A DNA stretch of 64,000 bases from Nonomuraea thailandensis (GTDB lineage Bacteria; Actinomycetota; Actinomycetes; Streptosporangiales; Streptosporangiaceae): positions 7,523,501 through 7,587,500 of the forward strand of contig NZ_JAMZEB010000002.1 in assembly GCF_024172165.1 (NCBI RefSeq). The letters are read 5' to 3'. Numbering within the stretch: the first letter of the stretch is position 1; the number at the start of each line of letters is the position of its first letter. The position numbers were made by a program, and so were the translations under genes. The notes under the pieces are model-generated. The model saw only the letters and a list, made by a program, of their open reading frames with translations. It did no database searches and had not been told where the DNA came from. Below are positions 33,313 through 41,952 of this stretch, in pieces.

Positions 33313-34221
33313 TCAGCCGTAGACGGAGCGGTAGTAGCGGGCGGCGCCCGGGTGCAGCGGCACGACGCCGGTGCCGATCGCGTACCGCTCGTCCAGCCGC
33401 CCTCCGGGAGCCGACGGGGCCTGGAGGCGGTCGCGGGAGCTGAACAGGGTCCCGGTGATCGTGTACGCCAGGTCGGCGGAGAGCGAGCTGCGGCACATCA
33501 GGTAGCTGGGCGTGCCCACCGTCCGGACGGACCGGGTGCCGCCGTAGGTGCCCGCGGGCACGGACGCGTCCTCGTACACGGGCCCGAACCGCCGCCGCAG
33601 CACCGGCACCAGCGCCTCCAGCGACACCAGCCGCACGTCGTCGCGCGTGGCCAGCGCGGGCGTGGGCACGCCGCCGGACCAGAAGAACGCCTCGACCCTC
33701 CCGCCGAGCAGCGCCTCGATGGAGGCGTCCAGGTCGAGCCTGGCGAGCTCCGGGACCCGGGTCAGCCCGGCGGCGGCCAGCACCCGGGCGGCGGTCACCG
33801 CGGTCCCCGACCCCTCGACGCCGATGGACACGGCCTTGCCCGCGAGCTGCTGCACGGTGGTGATCGCCGAGTCCTTCAGCACGACCAGGTGCGCGTAGTT
33901 CATGTACATCCTGGCCAGCGCGGCGACGGGCCGGCGGTGTACGCGTACCGCGTCGTCTGCGCTGTCGGCCAGCGCGAACCCCGCGTCGGCCAGCCCGTCG
34001 GCCATCATCGTGAGGTTCTGCACGCTCGCGGCGGTCGGCATCACCTTCACCCTCATCCCGCCGTCGCGCAGCTCCTGCGCGAGCCGGTCGCCGAGCGGCC
34101 GGTACGGCCCGCCCGCCAGCCCCGTGGCCAGCCGCAGCTCGAAGGAGTCGTCCCCGGAGCCCGAGCATCCGGCCGCCGCGAGCACGGCGAGCCCCAGCAG
34201 GGTGCGGCGGGATATCGGCAT
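33313..34221 (-). CDS. TAXI-family solute-binding lipoprotein
   Basis: 302-aa binding protein with a lipoprotein signal, RRTLLGLAVLAAAGC, lipid cysteine Cys19. The mature part reads LRLATGLAGGPYRPLGDRLA, then AGKAVSIGVEGSGTAVTAARVL, the TAXI signature of TRAP-associated binding proteins. No TRAP membrane subunit lies in the window. The gene instead converges on a histidine kinase with 28 bases between stops. Such orphan TAXI proteins beside two-component systems probably act as sensory adaptors; this is inference from gene order. Confidence 0.85.
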   Translation of the reverse strand: MPISRRTLLGLAVLAAAGCSGSGDDSFELRLATGLAGGPYRPLGDRLAQELRDGGMRVKVMPTAASVQNLTMMADGLADAGFALADSADDAVRVHRRPVAALARMYMNYAHLVVLKDSAITTVQQLAGKAVSIGVEGSGTAVTAARVLAAAGLTRVPELARLDLDASIEALLGGRVEAFFWSGGVPTPALATRDDVRLVSLEALVPVLRRRFGPVYEDASVPAGTYGGTRSVRTVGTPSYLMCRSSLSADLAYTITGTLFSSRDRLQAPSAPGGRLDERYAIGTGVVPLHPGAARYYRSVYG

Positions 34222-34247
34222 GAATTCACGTTAGCCGGTGGAACAGA

Positions 34248-34985
34248 ATGGACGGTGTGACCATCGCACGCCTGCGCATCTCCCCAGAGCTGAGGATGTT
34301 CCTGCCCGCGAGCCGCCGCCACGAGTGGCAGGAGGTGACCCCCGACGACACCTCCACGCTCGGCCACCACGTCGAGTCGGTCGGCGTCCCGCTGACGGAG
34401 GTGGGCCCCATGCTGCTCGACGGCCGGGGCGTGCCGCCCTCGCACCAGCTCGCGGCGGGCGACGTGGTGGACGTGCACCCGGTCCCCCGCCCGCAGCAGC
34501 TCCCCGAGGAGCCCCGCTTCCTGCTGGACGTGCACCTGGGCACGCTGGCGCGGCGGCTGCGGCTGCTCGGCATCGACGCCGCCTACCACAACGACATGGA
34601 CGACCCCGCGCTGGTGGCGCAGGCCAACGAGGAGCGGCGGGTGCTGCTCACGCAGGACCGCGGCCTGCTGCGCCGCCGCGCGCTGTGGCTCGGCGCGTAC
34701 GTCCGCGGCTCCGCCCCCGCCGACCAGCTCCGCGACCTGCTCGAACGCTTCGCGCCGCCGCTGCGCCCGTGGACGCGCTGCACGGCGTGCAACGGCGTGC
34801 TGGTGGCCGTGACGAAGGACGAGGTCGAGCAGGTGCTGGAGGCCGGCACGCGGCGCAGCTACGACGCCTACGGCCGCTGCGCGTCCTGCGGCCAGGTCTA
34901 CTGGCACGGCGCGCACAGCGGCCATCTGGAGGAGATCGTCAGGACCGCCCGGGGCTGGACGGGTCAGACGGCCAGCAGCCGCTGA
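34248..34985 (+). CDS. Mut7-C RNase-domain protein with ubiquitin-like N-terminus
   Basis: 245-aa protein. Residues about 1-85 form a ubiquitin/ThiS-like domain (ending QLAAGDVVDVHPVPRP). Residues about 92-170 are a PIN-like Mut7-C nuclease domain with Asp residues in RFLLDVHLGTLARRLRLLGI, YHNDMDDPALVAQA and LLTQDRGLLRRRAL. A zinc ribbon closes it (CTACNG and CASCGQ). The gene overlaps the end of urtE by 22 bases tail to tail. RNase activity is inferred from the PIN fold; biological role unknown. Confidence 0.85.
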   Translation: MDGVTIARLRISPELRMFLPASRRHEWQEVTPDDTSTLGHHVESVGVPLTEVGPMLLDGRGVPPSHQLAAGDVVDVHPVPRPQQLPEEPRFLLDVHLGTLARRLRLLGIDAAYHNDMDDPALVAQANEERRVLLTQDRGLLRRRALWLGAYVRGSAPADQLRDLLERFAPPLRPWTRCTACNGVLVAVTKDEVEQVLEAGTRRSYDAYGRCASCGQVYWHGAHSGHLEEIVRTARGWTGQTASSR

Positions 34986-35653
34986 ACGTCCTCGCGGTGC
35001 AGTTCCTCGGCGGTCCCGGTCCGTACGACGTGACCGCCGTCCAGGATGACGAACGTGTCGGCCAGCCGCAGCGCGATGTCCAGGTACTGCTCGACCAGCA
35101 GCACGGCCAGCCCCGCGGCGTGCAGCCGCTCGATGGCCGCCTCGATCTCCAGGATGATCGACGGCTGGATGCCCTCGGTCGGCTCGTCCAGGATGAGCAT
35201 CCTGGGCCGGGTCACCAGGGCACGCGCCATGGCGAGCTGCTGCTGCTGGCCGCCCGACAGGTGCCCGGCGCTCCGCTTGAGCAGCGGCTTGAGCGCCGGG
35301 AACAGGTCGAGCGCCTCGTCGATGGCCTGCCTGGGCTGCTTGGCGGCCTCCACGGTCACCAGCAGGTTGCCCAGGACCGAGAGCTGCGGGAAGCACTGGT
35401 GGCCCTGGGGGACGTAGCCCATGCCGAGCCGCACCCGCTCGTGCGGCTTGAGCCGGGTGACGTCCCGGCCGTCGAAGGTCACGGTGCCGGCCGTGGCCGG
35501 CAGCACCCCCATGACGGTGTTGAGCAGCGTGGTCTTGCCGACCCCGTTGCGTCCCATGACGCACACGAGCTGCCCGGGCCCGACCTCCAGCGAGACCCCG
35601 AACAGCACGCGCGCCCGCCCGTACCCTGACTCAAGGCCGGTTACCGACAGCAT
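34964..35653 (-). CDS. urtE: Urea ABC transporter ATPase UrtE
   Basis: 229-aa LivF-like ATPase: Walker A GRNGVGKTTLLN, signature HLSGGQQQQLAMARALV, Walker B MLILDEPTEGIQPS. It is the last gene of urtABCDE, overlapping urtD by 23 bases. The assignment to urea rather than branched-chain amino acids rests on the adjacent divergent urease operon and on UrtA. Confidence 0.93.
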   Translation of the reverse strand: MLSVTGLESGYGRARVLFGVSLEVGPGQLVCVMGRNGVGKTTLLNTVMGVLPATAGTVTFDGRDVTRLKPHERVRLGMGYVPQGHQCFPQLSVLGNLLVTVEAAKQPRQAIDEALDLFPALKPLLKRSAGHLSGGQQQQLAMARALVTRPRMLILDEPTEGIQPSIILEIEAAIERLHAAGLAVLLVEQYLDIALRLADTFVILDGGHVVRTGTAEELHREDVQRLLAV

Positions 35654-36383
35654 CCTCGGCCTTCCTCCTCCCCAGGTAGACCTCTTGCACCCGCGGATCG
35701 GCGCTGACCTGGTCGACCGACCCCTCCACGAGCACCTTGCCCTCGTGCAGCACGGTCACCACCGAGGCGTGCCGCCGCAGGAACTCCATGTCGTGCTCGA
35801 CCACGATCACCGTGTGGTCGTCGGCGATCTGGGTGAGCAGCTCGCCCGTGCGCTCGCGTTCGTCCTTGGACATCCCCGCCACCGGCTCGTCCAGGAGCAG
35901 CAGCCGGGGCCGCTGCGCCAGCAGCATGCCGATCTCCAGCCACTGGCGCTGGCCGTGCGAGAGAACGCCCGCTGAACGCTCGGCGAGCTCTTCGAGCCCC
36001 GTCCTCTCCAGGGCCTGCGCGACGGCCTCCGAGACGCCCTTGCGCCGCCTGGCCAGCGACCACAGCGGCTTGCGGAAGCTGGCGGCCAGGTCGAGGTTCT
36101 CGATCACGGTGAGCTCCTCGAACACCACCGACGTCTGGAACGTGCGCCCCACGCCCAGCCGGACGATCTGGTGCTCCTTCCTGCCGACCAGGTCGAGGCC
36201 GCCGAAGCGCACGCTGCCCGCGGCGGGCCTGGTCAGGCCGGTGATCACGTCGATGAGTGTGGTCTTGCCCGCGCCGTTGGGCCCGATGAGGAAGCGCAGC
36301 TCCCCCTCGGGCACGGTCAGGTCCACGCCGCCGAGCGCGCGGAAGCCGTCGAACACCACCTGTACGTCACGCAGTTCGAGCAC
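35631..36383 (-). CDS. urtD: Urea ABC transporter ATPase UrtD
   Basis: 250-aa LivG-like ATPase: Walker A GPNGAGKTTLIDVITGL, signature LSHGQRQWLEIGMLLAQ, Walker B LLLLDEPVAGM and H-loop VVEHDMEFLRR. The HGQ variant of the signature is usual in UrtD. It overlaps urtC by 17 bases and urtE by 23. Confidence 0.94.
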   Translation of the reverse strand: MLELRDVQVVFDGFRALGGVDLTVPEGELRFLIGPNGAGKTTLIDVITGLTRPAAGSVRFGGLDLVGRKEHQIVRLGVGRTFQTSVVFEELTVIENLDLAASFRKPLWSLARRRKGVSEAVAQALERTGLEELAERSAGVLSHGQRQWLEIGMLLAQRPRLLLLDEPVAGMSKDERERTGELLTQIADDHTVIVVEHDMEFLRRHASVVTVLHEGKVLVEGSVDQVSADPRVQEVYLGRRKAEDAVGNRP

Positions 36384-37389
36384 GGCGCAACCTCCCGACG
36401 ATCCCGACGATCCCCTTCGGGGCCAGCGTCATGACCAGGATGAACAGGGCTCCTTGCAGGTAGAGCCAGCCGTCGGCGAACTGCTCGCTGAACGCCGTCC
36501 TGGCGTACCCCATGACGACCGCGCCGAGCACGGCCCCCGCCAGCGCGTGCCGCCCGCCGACGGCCACCGCGACGACGAGCTCCAGCGAGGGCACGACGCC
36601 GAGCAGGGCGGGCGAGATGATGCCGACGACCGGCACGAACAGCGCTCCCGCCAGCCCGGCCATGCCCGCCGAGGCGGCGAAGGTGACGGTCTTGACCAGG
36701 GCCGGGTCGTAGCCGAGGAAGCGCACCCGGTCCTCGCCGTCCCGGACGGCGACGAGCAGGCGGCCGTACCGGCTGCCGACGAGCTGGCGGGTGGCCAGGT
36801 AGAGGATCCCGAGCACGGACGCCACCACGAGGTAGAGCCCGCGCTGCGTGGAGTCGTCGGCGAGGTCCTGGCCGAACAGCTCGAAGAAGTTCGTCATGCC
36901 GTTGGTGCCGCCTGTCAGCCCCTGCTGGCCGACCAGCAGGATGACCATCGCGGCGGCCAGCGCCTGGGTGAGGATCGCGAAGTACGCCCCGCGCACGCGC
37001 TGCCGGAACACCAGCGTGCCGAGGATCACCGCGAGCAGCACGGGCCCGAGCACCGCCATGCCCACCGCGAATACGGGGTTGGCGAACGGCACCCACAGGG
37101 CGGGCAGGTGCTCCACCCCGCTCCACACCATGAAGTCGGGCAGCCCGCCGGAGCCGGCCTCGTTGAGCTTGAGGTACATGGCCATGGAGTAGCCGCCGAG
37201 CCCGAAGAAGACGCCCTGGCCGAGGGTGAGCATGCCGCCCTTCCCCCAGGCCAGCCCGATCCCGAGCGCGACGATCGCGTAGCAGAGGTACTTGGCGAGC
37301 AGTCCCAGCCGGAACGGCTCCAGCAGCAGCGGCGCCGCGACCAGCGCGATCACCGCCACGGTCGCGAAGGGCAGATTCCGTCTGATCAC
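36367..37389 (-). CDS. urtC: Urea ABC transporter permease UrtC
   Basis: 340-aa LivM-like permease with eight to ten membrane segments. GLAWGKGGMLTLGQGVFFGL and GQQGLTGGTNGMTNFFEL are UrtC-like signatures. ATG 37389 overlaps the urtB stop by 4 bases. Confidence 0.93.
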   Translation of the reverse strand: MIRRNLPFATVAVIALVAAPLLLEPFRLGLLAKYLCYAIVALGIGLAWGKGGMLTLGQGVFFGLGGYSMAMYLKLNEAGSGGLPDFMVWSGVEHLPALWVPFANPVFAVGMAVLGPVLLAVILGTLVFRQRVRGAYFAILTQALAAAMVILLVGQQGLTGGTNGMTNFFELFGQDLADDSTQRGLYLVVASVLGILYLATRQLVGSRYGRLLVAVRDGEDRVRFLGYDPALVKTVTFAASAGMAGLAGALFVPVVGIISPALLGVVPSLELVVAVAVGGRHALAGAVLGAVVMGYARTAFSEQFADGWLYLQGALFILVMTLAPKGIVGIVGRLRRARTA

Positions 37390-38234
37390 GTCAGCACCCT
37401 CGACCTCAGCACGAACATGCCCTGCGGCCGCACCTGGAGGAACGCGATGACGACGGCGAAGACGATCACCTTGGCCAGCGAGGCGTCCGACCAGAACTCG
37501 GCGTAGGAGTTCAGCAGCCCCAGCCCGGCGGCCGCGAGCACCGCCCCGCGCAGCTGCCCGAGCCCGCCGGCCACGACCACGAGGAAGGCGTCCACGATGT
37601 AGTACGTCCCGAGCGCCGGCCCGACGGGCCCGATGAGCGTCAGCGCCACCCCGGCCACGCCCGCGAGCCCCGAGCCGATGAAGAACGTCAGCATGTCCAC
37701 CCGCCCGGTGTCGATCCCGCTGGTGGCGGCGAGCTGCCGGTTCTGCACCACGGCCTGCGTCCTGCGCCCCAGCCCGGTCCGCGTGAGGTACGCCCAGACC
37801 GCCACCACGCCCGCCACCGCGAGCGCCATGATGAACAGCCGGTTGTAGGGCAGGATGCCCACCCCTCCCGACAGCCAGGACGGCGCGGGCACCTGCACGT
37901 TGGGCGCCCCGAACAGGTCGCGGGCGAGCTGCTGCAGCACCAGGCTGACGCCCCAGGTGAGCAGCAGCGTGTCCAGCGGCCGGCCGTAGAAGTGCCGGAT
38001 CGCGGCCCGCTCCAGGATCAGCCCCATCACCCCGGCGACCAGGAACGCCACCGGCAGGGCCAGCACCAGGTCCTGCAGCAGGAACGCGGTGTACGCGCCG
38101 GCCATGATGAACTCGCCGTGCGCCATGTTGATCACGCCCATCTGCCCGAACGTGAACGTCAGCCCGAGCGCGATCAGCAGCAGCACCGCCCCGATCGACA
38201 GGCCGATGGGAAGCTGGTTGACGAAGGCCGACAT
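37386..38234 (-). CDS. urtB: Urea ABC transporter permease UrtB
   Basis: 282-aa LivH-like permease. TFTFGQMGVINMAHGEFIMA, YGRPLDTLLLTWGVSLVLQQ and FIGSGLAGVAGVALTLIGPV are family motifs. ATG 38234 shares one base with the urtA stop (TGATG). The protein lacks the long periplasmic N-terminal domain found in some UrtB proteins (about 500 aa), giving a short, LivH-sized form. Confidence 0.93.
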   Translation of the reverse strand: MSAFVNQLPIGLSIGAVLLLIALGLTFTFGQMGVINMAHGEFIMAGAYTAFLLQDLVLALPVAFLVAGVMGLILERAAIRHFYGRPLDTLLLTWGVSLVLQQLARDLFGAPNVQVPAPSWLSGGVGILPYNRLFIMALAVAGVVAVWAYLTRTGLGRRTQAVVQNRQLAATSGIDTGRVDMLTFFIGSGLAGVAGVALTLIGPVGPALGTYYIVDAFLVVVAGGLGQLRGAVLAAAGLGLLNSYAEFWSDASLAKVIVFAVVIAFLQVRPQGMFVLRSRVLT

Positions 38235-39442
38235 CACTGTCCCGTCGCCAGGCCGGCCGCCCACGGGTACCCCTTGAGGTACGGGTCCGGCTTGATCGGC
38301 TGCCCCGAGTCCCACACCTGCTTGATCAGGCCGTCCGGCTGGATGATGCCGATGCGGGCGGTCTTGTACATGTGCTGGTTCTCGCCGTCGATGGTGACCA
38401 GGCCCTCGGGGCGTTCGAGCGCGATGCCCGGCGCGGCCTTCTTGACCGCCTCGACCTCGGTCGTGCCCGCCTTCTTGACCGCCTCGGCCCACAGGTAGAC
38501 GGCGTTGTAGCCGGCCTCCATGGGGTCGGAGGTGACCTTGTTCGCGCCGTACTTGGCCTTGTACGCCTTCACGAACGCCTCGTTGGCCGGCGTCTCGGTG
38601 GTCTGGTAGTAGTTCCAGGCGACCGGGTGACCGGCGATGTTGTCCACGCCGATGCCGGTGACCTCCTCCTCGGCGACGCTCACCGACAGCACGGGCATGG
38701 CCTCGGCCGAGGCTCCGGCGCTCTTGAGCTGCTTGAAGAAGGCCACGTTGGAATCCCCGTTGAGGGTGTTGAACACCGCGTCCGGCTTGGCCTGCACGAC
38801 CTTGTTGACCAGCGTGGAGTACTCGGTGTGACCCAGCGGGGTGTACTCCTCACCGAGGATCTCCATGCCGTTCGCCGCCGCGTACGCCTTGATGATCTTG
38901 TTCGCGGTGCGCGGGAAGACGTAGTCGCTGCCCACCAGGAACAGCCGCTTCTTGCCCTGCTCCTTGAGGTAGTCGAGCCCGGGGATGATCTGCTGGTTGG
39001 TGGTGGCGCCGGTGTAGAAGATGTACGGCGAGCTCTCCAGCCCCTCGTACTGCACCGGATACCAGAGCAGCGACTTGTAGCGTTCGAAGACCGGCAGCAT
39101 CGCCTTCCTGCTGGCCGAGGTCCAGCCGCCGAAGACGGTGGCGACCTTGTCCTGCCTGATCAGCTTCGTGGCCTTCTCGGCGAACGTGGGCCAGTCGGAG
39201 GCCCCGTCCTCCACGACCGGCACGAGCTTCTTGCCGAGCACGCCCCCGGCCTTGTTGATCTCGTCGATGGCGAGCAGTTCGGCGTCGCGCACGGTGACCT
39301 CGCTGATCGCCATCGTGCCGCTGAGCGAGTGCAGGAGGCCGACCTTGATCTCGTTGGAGGAGGCGGCGGGTTCGGCGTCGGATCCGCAGGCCGACAGGGC
39401 CAGGACGAGCATCGCGGAGAGGAGTGGGCGGGAGATGCGCAC
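38234..39442 (-). CDS. urtA: Urea-binding lipoprotein UrtA
   Basis: 402-aa periplasmic-binding lipoprotein. The GTG at 39442 has AAGGA about 8 bases ahead and gives signal RISRPLLSAMLVLALSAC with lipid Cys19; an ATG at 39493 would add a spurious leader. The mature protein has IKVGLLHSLSGTMAISEVTV, ELLAIDEINKAGGVLGKKL, TVFGGWTSASRKAMLPVFE and LLWYPVQYEGLESSPYIFYT, all characteristic of UrtA. First gene of urtABCDE, divergent from ureA. Confidence 0.95.
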   Translation of the reverse strand: MRISRPLLSAMLVLALSACGSDAEPAASSNEIKVGLLHSLSGTMAISEVTVRDAELLAIDEINKAGGVLGKKLVPVVEDGASDWPTFAEKATKLIRQDKVATVFGGWTSASRKAMLPVFERYKSLLWYPVQYEGLESSPYIFYTGATTNQQIIPGLDYLKEQGKKRLFLVGSDYVFPRTANKIIKAYAAANGMEILGEEYTPLGHTEYSTLVNKVVQAKPDAVFNTLNGDSNVAFFKQLKSAGASAEAMPVLSVSVAEEEVTGIGVDNIAGHPVAWNYYQTTETPANEAFVKAYKAKYGANKVTSDPMEAGYNAVYLWAEAVKKAGTTEVEAVKKAAPGIALERPEGLVTIDGENQHMYKTARIGIIQPDGLIKQVWDSGQPIKPDPYLKGYPWAAGLATGQ

Positions 39443-39630
39443 AGGAGTTCCTTCCTGCCGACCGGTTCTGCGAGAAAGGTGACTCCGGGACATTTCACTT
39501 GAAGATCCCGTTTGTTAATTGGCGATTGCCGAACGTTCACAGGGACACGGGAAATTCATCCGCGCGGCGCGAAACCAACACGACATGCGCCCGCAACAGC
39601 GTGGAAACGGCCGGTTCCTATGGTCCGGCC
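39443..39630. promoter_or_regulatory. Divergent urt/ure control region
   Basis: 188 bases between urtA and ureA starts. It contains an AT-rich stretch around 39505-39525 (CCCGTTTGTTAATTGG), where promoters probably lie. I looked for GlnR-type GTNAC-N6-GAAAC pairs on both strands and found no convincing match. Confidence 0.5.
39619..39624 (+). promoter_or_regulatory. TATGGT -10 box of the urease operon
   Basis: TATGGT lies 6 bases before ATG 39631 and no Shine-Dalgarno sequence is present, so ureA looks leaderless. Confidence 0.5.
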
Positions 39631-39933
39631 ATGCGGCTTACCCCACACGAGCAGGAGCGGCTGCTCATCCACGTCGCCGCCGGTGTGGCGCGCGAGCGGC
39701 AGGCCAGGGGCCTGCGGCTCAACCACCCCGAGGCTACCGCCATCATCGCCTCGTTCCTCATGGAGGGGGCGAGGGACGGGCGCAGCGTCTCCGACCTGAT
39801 GGAGGCGGGACGATCGGTGCTCGGCCGGGCCGACGTCATGGAGGGCGTGCCGGAGATGCTGCAGAGCGTGCAGATCGAGGCCACGTTCCCCGACGGCACG
39901 AAGCTGGTCACCGTCCACAGGCCCATCCCGTGA
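39631..39933 (+). CDS. ureA: Urease gamma subunit
   Basis: 100-aa structural subunit, exactly the family length: MRLTPHEQERLLIHVAAGVA, GLRLNHPEATAIIASFLMEG, FPDGTKLVTVHRPIP. It shares GTGA with ureB. First of the ureABCFGD operon encoding cytoplasmic nickel urease (urea to ammonia and CO2). Confidence 0.97.
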   Translation: MRLTPHEQERLLIHVAAGVARERQARGLRLNHPEATAIIASFLMEGARDGRSVSDLMEAGRSVLGRADVMEGVPEMLQSVQIEATFPDGTKLVTVHRPIP

Positions 39934-40241
39934 TCCCCGGCGAGTACGCGCACCCCGAGGGCACGATCGCGCTCAACCCCGGGCGTGAGCGGGTCACCGT
40001 GCGCGTGGTCAACACGGCCGACCGGCCGGTGCAGGTGGGCTCGCACTACCACTTCGCCGCGGCCAACCCGGGGCTGGACTTCGACAGGAAGGCGGCCTGG
40101 GGGATGCGGCTGGACGTGCCCGCGGGGACCGCGATCAGGTTCGAGCCGGGGGTCGAGCGCGACGTCACGCTGGTGCCGCTGGCCGGCCTGCGCGTGGTGC
40201 CCGGCCTGCGGCCGGAGTGGGCGGGGCCGCTCGATGGCTGA
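39930..40241 (+). CDS. ureB: Urease beta subunit
   Basis: 103-aa subunit. (V)IPGEYAHPEGTIALNPGRE, VGSHYHFAAANPGLDFDR and AAWGMRLDVPAGTAIRFEPG are canonical UreB blocks. GTG start overlaps ureA; the stop overlaps ureC by 8 bases. Confidence 0.97.
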   Translation: MIPGEYAHPEGTIALNPGRERVTVRVVNTADRPVQVGSHYHFAAANPGLDFDRKAAWGMRLDVPAGTAIRFEPGVERDVTLVPLAGLRVVPGLRPEWAGPLDG

Positions 40242-41952
40242 CGGAGCTCGGATCTCGCGCGCCCGCTACGCGGCGCTGTACGGGCCCACGACCGGCGACC
40301 GGATCCGCCTGGCCGACACCGACCTGTTCGTGGAGGTCACCGAGGACCTGTCCATGGGCCCGGCGGGCCCCGGCGACGAGGCCGTCTTCGGCGGCGGCAA
40401 GGTCATCCGCGAGTCCATGGGCCAGGCCAGGACCACCCGCGCGGAAGGGGCCGCCGACCTGGTCATCACCGGCGCCGTGATCCTCGACCACTGGGGCGTG
40501 GTCAAGGCCGACGTCGGCATCCGCGACGGCCGCATCCACACCATCGGCAAGGCGGGCAACCCCGACACGATGGACGGCGTGGACATCGTCATCGGCCCGT
40601 CCACCGAGGTGCTCGCCGGCAACGGCAAGATCCTCACCGCCGGGGCGGTCGACTCGCACGTCCACCTGATCTGCCCGCAACTCCTCGACGAGGCCATCGG
40701 GTCCGGTGTCACCACGATCGTCGGGGGCGGCACCGGGCCCGTCGAGGGCACCAAGGCCACCACCGTCACCGGCGCCTGGTACCTCGGTCGGATGCTGGAG
40801 TCGCTCGACGCCTACCCGCTGAACTTCGCCCTGCTCGGCAAGGGCAACACGGTCAGCACCGAAGGGCTCCTGGAGCAGCTTCGCGCCGGGGCCTCCGGCT
40901 TCAAGCTGCACGAGGACTGGGGCACCACCCCCGCCGCCATCGACGCCTGCCTCAGCGTGGCCGACGCCTCCGGCGTGCAGGTCACGATCCACACCGACAC
41001 GCTGAACGAGGCCGGGTTCGTCGAGTCGACGCTCAAGGCCATCGGCGACCGGATGATCCACGCGTACCACACGGAGGGGGCGGGCGGCGGGCACGCGCCC
41101 GACATCATCCGCGTGGCCGCCTACCCCAACGTGCTGCCCTCCTCCACCAACCCGACCAGGCCGCACACCGTCAACACGCTCGACGAGCACCTCGACATGC
41201 TGATGGTCTGCCACCACCTCAACCCCTCGATCCCCGAGGACCTGGCCTTCGCCGAGTCGCGCATCCGGCCGTCCACCATGGCGGCCGAGGACGTGCTGCA
41301 CGACATGGGGGCGATCTCCATGATCGGCTCGGACTCGCAGGCCATGGGGCGGATCGGGGAGACGATCATCCGTACGTGGCAGACGGCGCACGTCATGAAG
41401 GCCCGACGCGGCGAGCTGGGCCCCGGCCCCGCGGACAACCTCCGCGCCCGCCGCTACATCGCGAAATATACGATCTGTCCCGCTATCGCCCACGGCCTGG
41501 ACGCCGACGTCGGCTCCGTCGAACGCGGCAAGCTCGCCGACCTCGTCCTGTGGGACCCGGCCTTCTTCGGCGTCAAGCCCGACCTGGTGCTCAAGGGCGG
41601 CGTGGTGGCCTGGGCGCAGATGGGCGACGCCAACGCCTCCATCCCGACCCCGCAGCCGGTGCTGCCCCGCCCCATGTTCGGCGCCTCACCGGTCACGGCC
41701 GCGGCCACCTCGCTGCACTTCGTCTCGTCACTCGCCCTGGAGTCGGGGCTGGCCGGGCGGCTGTCCGTACGCCGCCGGCTCGCGCCCGTGGCCGACGTGC
41801 GGCGGCGGGGCAAGTCGTCGATGCCGCTCAACGACGCGCTGCCGCGGATCGAGGTGTCCCCCGACACCTTCGAGGTCCGGGTCGACGGCGACCTCGTCGA
41901 GCCCGCCCCCGCCACCGCCCTTCCCCTCGCCCAGCGGTACTTCCTCTTCTGA
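40234..41952 (+). CDS. ureC: Urease alpha (catalytic) subunit
   Basis: 572-aa amidohydrolase. Nickel ligands and active-site motifs are all present: DSHVHLICPQ (two His), the carbamylated Lys224 in GFKLHEDWGTTP, VTIHTDTLNE, HAYHTEGAGGGHAPD and MVCHHLNPSIPEDLAFAESR, with SMIGSDSQAMGRIGE. Length is normal. The stop shares a base with ureF (TGATG). Appears fully functional. Confidence 0.98.
   Translation: MADGARISRARYAALYGPTTGDRIRLADTDLFVEVTEDLSMGPAGPGDEAVFGGGKVIRESMGQARTTRAEGAADLVITGAVILDHWGVVKADVGIRDGRIHTIGKAGNPDTMDGVDIVIGPSTEVLAGNGKILTAGAVDSHVHLICPQLLDEAIGSGVTTIVGGGTGPVEGTKATTVTGAWYLGRMLESLDAYPLNFALLGKGNTVSTEGLLEQLRAGASGFKLHEDWGTTPAAIDACLSVADASGVQVTIHTDTLNEAGFVESTLKAIGDRMIHAYHTEGAGGGHAPDIIRVAAYPNVLPSSTNPTRPHTVNTLDEHLDMLMVCHHLNPSIPEDLAFAESRIRPSTMAAEDVLHDMGAISMIGSDSQAMGRIGETIIRTWQTAHVMKARRGELGPGPADNLRARRYIAKYTICPAIAHGLDADVGSVERGKLADLVLWDPAFFGVKPDLVLKGGVVAWAQMGDANASIPTPQPVLPRPMFGASPVTAAATSLHFVSSLALESGLAGRLSVRRRLAPVADVRRRGKSSMPLNDALPRIEVSPDTFEVRVDGDLVEPAPATALPLAQRYFLF

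Noticed and set aside
39443..39630. GlnR box in the urt/ure region
   Set aside because: No adequately spaced GTNAC/GAAAC pair on either strand; a matrix scan could still find a weak one.
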